Below, piece by piece: positions 1 through 5,676 of a stretch of DNA of 6,448 bases. The notes beneath the pieces are model-generated. The model ran no database searches. It saw only the letters and a program-made list of their open reading frames with translations, and was not told the DNA's origin. Position numbers and translations under genes: made by a program. The stretch is from an uncultured Clostridia bacterium (GTDB lineage Bacteria > Bacillota > Clostridia > Peptostreptococcales > Anaerovoracaceae): assembly GCA_937889655.1 (NCBI GenBank), contig CALBZG010000159.1, positions 1-6,448 on the forward strand, written 5' to 3'. Each line of letters opens with the position of its first letter. The first letter of the stretch is position 1.

Positions 1-48
1 CGAGATATCCACTCGTGACTGGAGTTCAGACGTGTGCTCTTCCGATCT
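1..48 (+). other. Illumina P7/index/Read-2 adapter contamination
   Basis: This is synthetic sequence, not genome. Bases 1-6 (CGAGAT) match the 3' end of the Illumina P7 flow-cell primer. Bases 7-14 (ATCCACTC) sit where the 8-base i7 index belongs; their reverse complement, GAGTGGAT, matches my recollection of TruSeq index 23. Bases 15-48 match the whole 34-base TruSeq Read-2 adapter, which starts GTGACTGGAGTTC and ends CTCTTCCGATCT. Genomic sequence therefore starts at base 49. The plus strand of the adapter encodes the well-known junk peptide TGVQTCALPI, and the minus strand encodes DRKSTRLNSSH. Both are familiar contaminants of predicted proteomes. Confidence 0.98.
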
Positions 49-2408
49 GCATTCAGAATCTTGCCGACGTCATCTCTGCTGAAGCCATAAGTCATCTGAG
101 TCAAATCGTTGGTTCCAAAGGAGAAGAACTCTGCTTCAGTAGCAATGGCATCTGCAGTAACACAGGCTCGCGGTATTTCCATCATCGTTCCGACCAGATA
201 TTTCATGTCAACACCAAATTCTGAAATGATCTTATCGGCAACGCGGGTGACCACATCTTTAACGTATTTAAGTTCCTTCACTTCACCGACCAGCGGGATC
301 ATGATTTCAGGAGTGATATCCAGTCCGGTTTCCTTTTTAACATGGATGGCAGCCTCTATGATAGCTCGAGTCTGCATCTCGGCGATCTCAGGATAAGTGA
401 TCGCAAGCCTGCATCCGCGATGGCCAAGCATTGGGTTTTGTTCATGCAGGTCATTGATGATTTGACGAAGCGCGGCTACGTCCATTTTCATTTCTCCTGC
501 CAGTTCAATGATCTCTTCGTCCTCATGAGGCAGGAATTCATGGAGCGGAGGATCCAGCAGTCTTATGGTGACCGGACGGTCTTCCATGGCTTTGAAGATG
601 CCCTCGAAGTCTGAACGCTGCATTGGGAGCAGTTTTTCTAACGCAGCACGGCGCTGTTCTTCGGACTCCGACACGATCATTTCCCGGATCGCTTTGATAC
701 GGTCGCCCTCGAAGAACATGTGCTCAGTACGACAGAGGCCGATTCCTTCAGCACCGAAGGTCACGGCTTGAGCAGCATCTTTAGGGGTGTCGGCATTTGT
801 GCGAACCTTCAACTTACGTGCCTTATCGGCCCATGCCATGAAACGGCCAAAGTTTCCGGAGATATCCGCCGGGATGGTTTTTATTTGGCCCAGATAAACG
901 TTGCCAGTCCCGCCGTCGATGGAAATGAAATCCCCTTCCTTGACAGTATTGCCGTTTACGTGGAATTGCTTGTTCTTTTCATCCATTTTTATAGCACCGC
1001 ATCCAGCGACGCAACAGGTACCCATACCACGGGCAACTACCGCTGCATGGGATGTCATGCCGCCACGGACCGTGAGAATGCCTTCCGCTGCTGCCATGCC
1101 TTCGATGTCTTCAGGAGAAGTCTCCAAACGAACCAGTACAACTTTTTTGCCTTTTCCGGCCATATGCTTAGCATCCTCCGCAGTGAAGCAGACAATTCCG
1201 CAGGCAGCGCCCGGAGATGCCGGAAGGCCCTGGGCTATCACCTCTGTTTTGCCCAAAGCATCTTTATCAAACTGAGGATGGAGAAGGGTATCCAAATACC
1301 TTGGCTCCACCTTCATGATAGCTTCTTCTTCTGTCAGCATGCCTTCATCCACTAGATCAACTGCGATTTTCAGAGCAGCCTGGGCAGTTCTTTTGCCGTT
1401 TCTAGTCTGTAGCATAAACAGTTTTTTGTTCTCGATCGTGAACTCCATATCCTGCATGTCATGATAATGCTGTTCCAGTTTTTCAGCGATCTCGGCGAAC
1501 TGATCATAGACTTCAGGCATCACTTCGCCTAATTGCGCGATGGTCTGAGGGGTACGGATACCGGCTACGACATCTTCGCCCTGAGCATTCATAAGGAATT
1601 CGCCGTATAATCTTTTTTCTCCGGTAGCCGGGTCGCGTGTAAATGCTACGCCTGTACCTGAAGTATTCCCCATATTACCGAAGACCATGGATTGAACATT
1701 GACAGCTGTACCCAACAGCCCGGATATATCGTTCAGTCTGCGATAGCTGATCGCTCTAGGGTTATTCCAGCTGCGGAAAACGGCCTTAACAGCGCCCATG
1801 AGTTGTTCTTTTGGATCTTCAGGGAAATCCGATCCTATTTTTTCTTTATATTCAGCCTTGAACTGCTCGGCCAATTGCTTCAAATCATCGGCATCCAGAT
1901 CGATATCAAGGTGGACACCTTTTCTTTCCTTCATTTCGTCGATGAGCTCTTCAAAATATTTTTTGCCCACTTCCATAACGACATCGGAATACATTTGAAT
2001 AAACCGGCGATAGCTGTCATATGCAAAACGACGGTTGTTTGTATTGCGGGCAACGGTTTCTACAACCTCGTCATTGAGCCCAAGGTTCAGAATCGTGTCC
2101 ATCATGCCAGGCATCGATGCTGCGGCGCCGGAACGCACAGATACTAAAAGAGGGTTTTCCAAATCGCCAAACTTTTTCCCGGTCATCTCCTCAAGCTTGT
2201 CAACATATTTAAATATCTCTTTTTCGATATCTTCGCCGATTTTCTCTCCGTCATCGTAATATCGGGTACAGGCCTCTGTCGTTATGATGAAGCCCGGAGG
2301 GACCGGCATGCCCAAATTGGTCATTTCGGCAAGATTCGATCCTTTTCCGCCTAAAAGACTGCGCATACTGCCATCGCCTTCGGAGAAAAGATAAACGTAC
2401 TTTTGCAT
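49..2408 (-). CDS. ppdK: Pyruvate,phosphate dikinase, C-terminus missing
   Basis: Cytoplasmic enzyme that interconverts pyruvate + ATP + phosphate and PEP + AMP + pyrophosphate. In anaerobes it works in PPi-linked glycolysis or in gluconeogenesis. There are 786 intact native codons; the family is about 874 residues. ATP-grasp domain (~1-340): Lys22 in GGKGSNLAEM, Arg92 in SVRSGA, Asp320/Glu322 in DMEF. Phosphohistidine domain: His454 in GGMTSHAAVVARG. PEP/pyruvate barrel (~510 on): Arg560 in CRTEH, Arg616 in RLLDPP, Arg664 in GHRGCRL, Glu744 in EIPRA, Asn767 in GTNDLTQ. From residue 320 on, numbering is one less than the C. symbiosum enzyme. The last ~88 residues, including the expected catalytic Cys (~830), are absent because genomic sequence ends at base 49 in adapter. 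No internal stop or frameshift is seen. The start is ATG at 2408-2406 (MQKYVYLFSEGDG), seven bases after GGAGT. Nothing suggests a joint transcript with trpXYZ beyond possible read-through. Confidence 0.97.
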
Positions 2409-2415
2409 GATTTAC

Positions 2416-2421
2416 ACTCCT
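2416..2421 (-). promoter_or_regulatory. Ribosome binding site of ppdK
   Basis: The minus strand reads AAAAGGAGTGTAAATC and then ATG. The AGGAGT core lies seven bases before the start codon, which is ideal spacing. It fixes the ppdK start at 2408. Confidence 0.85.
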
Positions 2422-2497
2422 TTTAATTCTCTTTAAATTTCTTTAACAAATAACTCTTAACTCTCACCATTTATTGTCGCTCAATATTATACATTAA

Positions 2498-2526
2498 ATT
2501 ATATTATATCAGAAAAACATCCACAA
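2498..2526 (-). promoter_or_regulatory. Candidate sigma-A promoter for ppdK
   Basis: On the minus strand, TTGTGG (2526-2521) lies 17 bases before a perfect TATAAT (2503-2498). The -35 matches consensus at only three positions. Two other perfect TATAAT hexamers overlap or follow it, at 2508-2503 and 2491-2486, so the exact start site is uncertain. With this pair the mRNA would begin near 2490, giving a leader of about 80 bases. The AT-rich setting makes chance TATAAT matches likely. Confidence 0.5.
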
Positions 2527-2530
2527 TATC

Positions 2531-2548
2531 ATCTAATTAAATCTAATT
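2531..2548 (-). repeat. 8-bp direct repeat upstream of ppdK promoter
   Basis: The octamer AATTAGAT (minus strand) occurs twice, at 2548-2541 and 2538-2531, separated by two bases. The period is 10 bp, about one helical turn. The downstream copy ends four bases before the candidate -35 hexamer, so the pair could be a tandem regulator site or an UP-like AT-rich element. In such AT-rich DNA a chance repeat is also quite possible. Confidence 0.5.
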
Positions 2549-2569
2549 TTTAAAGTTTTCCGGTTTAAA

Positions 2570-3343
2570 CTACAAAAGCATCCTGTCATTGTCTATTTCA
2601 AATTTAGAAATCAGTTTTTCGACGGTTGTCTGTCGCCTTTCTTCCCCTGAAATATCCATTACGATCTTCCCATCCTTCATAAGAATCGTTCTATTGCCAT
2701 GCTCCAGCGCCGCCTTCATATTGTGGGTGATCATCATGGTGCACATTCCCGGAGTCTTGGAAAACTCGTCCGTCAGTGAAAGAACTTTCATCGCTGCGCC
2801 TGGATCCAGTGCTGCGGTATGTTCATCCAGTAGCAGAAGTTTCGGGTTTGATATAACAGCCATAAATAGGGTCAAGGCCTGTCGCTGGCCTCCCGAAAGC
2901 AGCTTCGACTTCTGTTTCATACGGTTTTCGAGACCCATGCCCAGTGCGGATAGCTTTTCTTTGAAAATTTCTCGATCCCGCTTATTCAGGCCTCTCTGCA
3001 GTCCCAGCGTCTTATTCTTGGAATAAGCGATGGCCAGATTCTCCTCGATCGTCATATCGAAGGCAGTACCTTTAAGAGGGTCTTGAAAAACTCTTCCAAT
3101 AAGCTTTGAACGCTTGTATTCCGGAGATCTGGTTATATCGGCATCGTTCAGGAATATTTTTCCCGTGTCAACCATACACACCCCCGAAATGCAATTCATC
3201 AGTGTAGATTTGCCCGCTCCGTTGCTGCCGATGATGGTGATAAAATCCCCTTCTTTGACGGTAAGCGTGATATTATCCAGAGCGACCTTTTCATTTACGG
3301 TGCCTCTGCCGAATATCTTTGTTATGCATTCTATCCTAAGCAT
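2570..3343 (-). CDS. trpZ: Tryptophan ABC transporter ATP-binding protein
   Basis: ATPase subunit that drives import through TrpY; 257 residues, cytoplasmic face of the membrane. All nucleotide-binding motifs are present: Walker A GSNGAGKST (39-47), Q-loop Gln87 in VFQDP, signature LSGGQ (149-153), Walker B LLLLDE (169-174, catalytic Glu174) and switch His207 in ITHN. The start chosen is ATG at 3343-3341 (MLRIECITKIF), which begins where ABC domains normally begin and overlaps the trpY stop by 8 bp, as expected for translational coupling. An in-frame GTG at 3382 would add 13 residues (MRNSPWSRRLVKA) and enlarge the overlap to 47 bp; this is less likely. The Shine-Dalgarno signal is poor (AAGG, 12 bases upstream), consistent with coupling. 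The ATPase family by itself does not show the substrate. That comes from the operon and its Trp T-box. Confidence 0.93.
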   Translation of the reverse strand: MLRIECITKIFGRGTVNEKVALDNITLTVKEGDFITIIGSNGAGKSTLMNCISGVCMVDTGKIFLNDADITRSPEYKRSKLIGRVFQDPLKGTAFDMTIEENLAIAYSKNKTLGLQRGLNKRDREIFKEKLSALGMGLENRMKQKSKLLSGGQRQALTLFMAVISNPKLLLLDEHTAALDPGAAMKVLSLTDEFSKTPGMCTMMITHNMKAALEHGNRTILMKDGKIVMDISGEERRQTTVEKLISKFEIDNDRMLL

Positions 3344-4232
3344 TGCTTTCACCAGCCTTCTTGACCAGGGAGAATTTCTCACCCATGATCCCGGTAGAGA
3401 GAGCGAAGGTCACGATTACTGCAGAAACCAGCTTCAAATCGCTTGCCGGCATCCCTAGTGCAAATGCAAAGCCAATGATCGTCCGGTACAATATAGCGCC
3501 AAGAGACACGGCGACAAGCCGCTGCATCAGAGTTTTCGTTCCAAAGACGACCTCCCCGATGATGACAGAAGCCAATCCGATCACGACCATCCCGACACCC
3601 ATGCCAACGTCGGCAAAACTTTGATACTGTGCAAGTAGCCCGCCTGCAAGTGCTACAAAGCCATTTGAAAGAGCGAGGCCGATGAGCCTCATCAAGTTGC
3701 TGTTGATGCCCGAGGCCCTGACCATATCCTCATTGTCGCCGGTAGCGCGCAACGCAAAGCCAAGGCGGGTTTTGAGAAAATAATAGAATGCTAAGGTTAT
3801 CAAGGCAAGAATGATCATGCTCAGCAACATGGAACTGTATGAAATACCGGTAAGATCGCTGAAATTCTTAAAAATGGTATCGCTTTTCGTCAATGCGATG
3901 TTCGATTTGCCGCCCATAATTCTTAAGTTTATGGAATATAAGCCGAGCATGACAAGGATCCCTGACAAAAGAGGCTGGATCTTGAGCTTTGTATTTAGAA
4001 GGGCTGTGACCGAACCCGCCAGGCAACCGGTGACAAAGGACAGCAGGAGACCAAGCACGGGATGATAGCCCATGCTGCACATCACTGCGGATGATGCCAT
4101 CCCTGTGACCATGCTTCCGTCAACGGTCAGATCCGGCGTATTCAGGGTTCTGAAGGATAGGAAAACGCCTAAAGCCATCACCCCATAAATCAGACCCAAT
4201 TCAATTGAACCCATCAAAGCTGCCAATGTCAT
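3336..4232 (-). CDS. trpY: Tryptophan ABC transporter permease
   Basis: Integral membrane permease of 298 residues, of the LivH/RbsC-like branched-chain type (BPD_transp_2). It carries about eight or nine hydrophobic segments, roughly at 8-27, 41-54, 57-79, 86-104, 132-153, 183-201, 210-230, 237-257 and 265-284. The cytoplasmic loop at 157-176 (GFALRATGDNEDMVRASGIN) is the family's conserved contact with the ATPase. The N-terminal region FRTLNTPDLTVDGS is typical of permeases paired with PF04392-type binding proteins. It starts at ATG 4232-4230, preceded by AAAAAGGAG with an 11-base spacer. It lies 30 bp downstream of trpX and overlaps trpZ by 8 bp. Substrate assignment to tryptophan is an inference from the operon and riboswitch. 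Confidence 0.92.
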   Translation of the reverse strand: MTLAALMGSIELGLIYGVMALGVFLSFRTLNTPDLTVDGSMVTGMASSAVMCSMGYHPVLGLLLSFVTGCLAGSVTALLNTKLKIQPLLSGILVMLGLYSINLRIMGGKSNIALTKSDTIFKNFSDLTGISYSSMLLSMIILALITLAFYYFLKTRLGFALRATGDNEDMVRASGINSNLMRLIGLALSNGFVALAGGLLAQYQSFADVGMGVGMVVIGLASVIIGEVVFGTKTLMQRLVAVSLGAILYRTIIGFAFALGMPASDLKLVSAVIVTFALSTGIMGEKFSLVKKAGESNA

Positions 4233-4243
4233 TTAGTGTATAG

Positions 4244-4249
4244 CTCCTT
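4244..4249 (-). promoter_or_regulatory. Ribosome binding site of trpY
   Basis: AAGGAG on the minus strand sits in the 30-bp gap after the trpX stop. It is 11 bases before the trpY ATG at 4232, slightly long but the only good start signal there. Confidence 0.75.
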
Positions 4250-4262
4250 TTTCAAAATTTCT

Positions 4263-5252
4263 TTATTCTCCGAGGACTGTCGCTTTGTCCAGAACGGATT
4301 GAGGGAACGAGACGCCGATCTGGTCAGCGGTATTCTGGTTGATATAGATATCCATGTCCTGCATCGTCATAACAGGGATCGTTCCCGGGTCAGTTCCATT
4401 TAGAACCATCGCTGCCATTTTCGCAGTTTCCTGTCCAAGGACCGTATAGTTGATCCCATAAGTGGCGAGGCCTCCATCATTGACCATGGAATCAGCGCCG
4501 ACATAGAACGGTATTTTAGCATCGATCAGAGTCTGGGTAATGATCGGCATGGTAGCGGCCACAGTATTGTCGATAGGAGAAAAGACCGCATCGGCATTCC
4601 CGGCAAGGTAACTGGCAGACTGCTGAACTTCACTGGAATTCATCACTGGCGCTTCAATGACAGTCAAGCCGTTGGCTTCAGCAAAAACCTTCAAATCATC
4701 GATCACAGAGACAGAATTGACTTCACTGGAATTGTACAAAGCGCCGATCGTCTTGATGTCAGGCGTTATTTCCAAGGCGAGCTTCATAATCATTTCTGCA
4801 GAGACTGCATCCGAGGTGCCTGTGACATTGCCGCCGGGAACATCCAGGGACTCAACCAATTCAGCTGCAAGAGGATCTGTAACGGCAGAGAATATAATTG
4901 GGATTTCTGTGGTTTCTCCTAAAGCTGCCTGGGCAGACGGTGTAGCGATTGCAATGATCAAATCATAATTATTAGCTGCGAATTTCTGGCATATCGTTTT
5001 TAGGTTTGCCTGCTCATTCTGGGCGTTTTGATAATCCACGGCCATGGTTTCGCCATCCACAAAACCGTCCTTTGCCAACTGTTCCAGTATGGACATCCTG
5101 ATGGTATCTAACGATGGATGTTCAACTATTTGAACGATACCGACAGTAGGAATGTCCTTGGCCGGTTCCGCAGTCTGCCCCCCGCATCCGGCGAGGGCTG
5201 CCACTAGCACCGCAACAATTAATAGTACGATCATTCTTTTTCTGATTCTCAT
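4263..5252 (-). CDS. trpX: Tryptophan ABC transporter substrate-binding lipoprotein
   Basis: Extracytoplasmic binding protein of 329 residues, anchored by lipid to the outer face of the membrane. The N-terminus is a clear lipoprotein signal: basic MRIRKR, a hydrophobic stretch (7-21) and lipobox LAGC with Cys23. The mature part matches the ABC_sub_bind family (PF04392), two alpha/beta lobes starting PTVGIVQIVEHPSLD and including IPIIFSAVTDP, GGNVTGTSD and PFYVGADSMV. Some characterised members bind aromatic amino acids. The start is ATG at 5252-5250, eight bases after AAGGAG. The same frame stays open a further 40 codons upstream, through the terminator to a GTG at 5372. That start would bury the signal peptide and is rejected. 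trpX is first in the trpXYZ operon and sits directly behind a T-box with a UGG specifier, so tryptophan is the best substrate call. Confidence 0.92.
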   Translation of the reverse strand: MRIRKRMIVLLIVAVLVAALAGCGGQTAEPAKDIPTVGIVQIVEHPSLDTIRMSILEQLAKDGFVDGETMAVDYQNAQNEQANLKTICQKFAANNYDLIIAIATPSAQAALGETTEIPIIFSAVTDPLAAELVESLDVPGGNVTGTSDAVSAEMIMKLALEITPDIKTIGALYNSSEVNSVSVIDDLKVFAEANGLTVIEAPVMNSSEVQQSASYLAGNADAVFSPIDNTVAATMPIITQTLIDAKIPFYVGADSMVNDGGLATYGINYTVLGQETAKMAAMVLNGTDPGTIPVMTMQDMDIYINQNTADQIGVSFPQSVLDKATVLGE

Positions 5253-5260
5253 TTTCCAAT

Positions 5261-5266
5261 CTCCTT
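5261..5266 (-). promoter_or_regulatory. Ribosome binding site of trpX
   Basis: The minus strand reads AGAAAAGGAG, then an eight-base spacer, then ATG. This site decides the trpX start at 5252 against the longer reading that begins inside the T-box. Confidence 0.88.
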
Positions 5267-5280
5267 TTCTTTTTTTAATA

Positions 5281-5292
5281 TTCCAGCTGGAA
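5281..5292. repeat. 12-bp perfect palindrome before trpX
   Basis: TTCCAGCTGGAA is a perfect 6+6 palindrome between the T-box terminator and the trpX ribosome binding site. It is too short a stem without a loop to be a strong RNA hairpin. It could be a protein-binding site or chance. No function is assigned. Confidence 0.45.
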
Positions 5293-5321
5293 AAGGGGTT
5301 CTCTGCCGATATCGCTATAAC

Positions 5322-5353
5322 AAAAAATCCGCCCTTGAAACTCAAGGACAGAT
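5322..5353 (-). terminator. T-box intrinsic terminator
   Basis: On the minus strand, ATCTGTCCTTG (5353-5343) pairs with CAAGGGCGGAT (5337-5327) over 11 bp, including two G-U pairs, around the loop AGTTT. It is followed directly by a U tract (5327-5322). The upstream arm also forms the 3' side of the antiterminator, so the two structures are mutually exclusive. This is the expected off state when tRNA-Trp is fully charged. Confidence 0.92.
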
Positions 5354-5580
5354 TGTTGATCTGCGGTACCACCTTGTTTGATGCAGTATTAGTGCATCCA
5401 CTCTGCAGAGTGCCATCACACCCTCAGCACGTAACGCCTGCTTCACGTCGCCGCTACTAAAATATAAAAAATATTCTTTCACTTTGCCCTCGGAGGCCCA
5501 TTTGTTGAGACTTGCGTTTATCCGGCTTACACCGTCCCGGACTCGCTGCGAAACAGTTTTACAACTTTACTCCCTCGTCA
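5322..5580 (-). promoter_or_regulatory. T-box riboswitch, tryptophan specifier (UGG)
   Basis: Leader RNA that senses tRNA charging and controls trpXYZ by transcription antitermination. Stem I starts near 5580 (CGAGGGAGTAAAG, with the AGTA element), has the distal arm CCGGGACGGTGTAAGCCGG, and returns through AACAAATGGGCCTCCG. Pairing GAGG with CCTC leaves TGG (5500-5498) as the specifier codon, followed by G, so the cognate tRNA is tRNA-Trp. A stem II region follows, with AGTA and CGTTA elements. Hairpins CACTC-TGCA-GAGTG (5412-5399) and GATGCA/TGCATC (5398-5380, stem III) come next. The T-box sequence AAGGTGGTACCGCAG is at 5375-5361. In the antiterminator CAAGG (5376-5372) pairs with CCTTG (5347-5343), GCAGAT pairs with ATCTGT, and TGGTACC forms the 7-base bulge that binds the uncharged tRNA acceptor end. 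Uncharged tRNA-Trp should turn the operon on. Confidence 0.95.
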
Positions 5581-5608
5581 TAGGTTTATTATTAAGTTTA
5601 CAATTGGA

Positions 5609-5637
5609 AATGTATCATTATTGAAAGCCTCTGTCAA
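5609..5637 (-). promoter_or_regulatory. Sigma-A promoter of the T-box/trpXYZ operon
   Basis: A perfect -35 TTGACA (5637-5632) and a 17-base spacer precede the -10 TACATT (5614-5609, four of six matches), with a TG one base upstream forming an extended -10. Transcription would start near 5602, about 20 bases before T-box stem I. It lies 39 bases beyond the stop of the ZIP gene, so the trp operon has its own promoter. Confidence 0.85.
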
Positions 5638-5676
5638 GGGTGAAAATGATATTTCCACGTAAATCGACGGGGCATA

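Noticed and set aside
15..224. Plus-strand ORF of 69 residues starting MTGVQTCALPIC
   Set aside because: Its first 11 codons are adapter sequence and the rest is antisense to ppdK. It is a contamination product.
720..1355. Plus-strand ORF of 211 residues, with others at 901-1275 and 1692-2147
   Set aside because: They are antisense to the conserved, intact ppdK frame, match no family I recognise and have composition expected of shadow frames.
3336..3382. Longer trpZ starting at GTG 3382
   Set aside because: It would add 13 non-homologous residues before the normal ABC N-terminus and overlap trpY by 47 bp. The ATG at 3343 fits better.
3868..4080. 70-residue minus-strand ORF inside trpY
   Set aside because: It is out of frame within a well-conserved permease; there is no start signal or recognisable domain.
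5457..5501. Possible 14-residue leader peptide (MGLRGQSERIFFIF) in the trp leader
   Set aside because: Its ATG overlaps the T-box specifier codon, it has no Trp codons and no ribosome binding site. Control is by T-box rather than by a leader-peptide attenuator.
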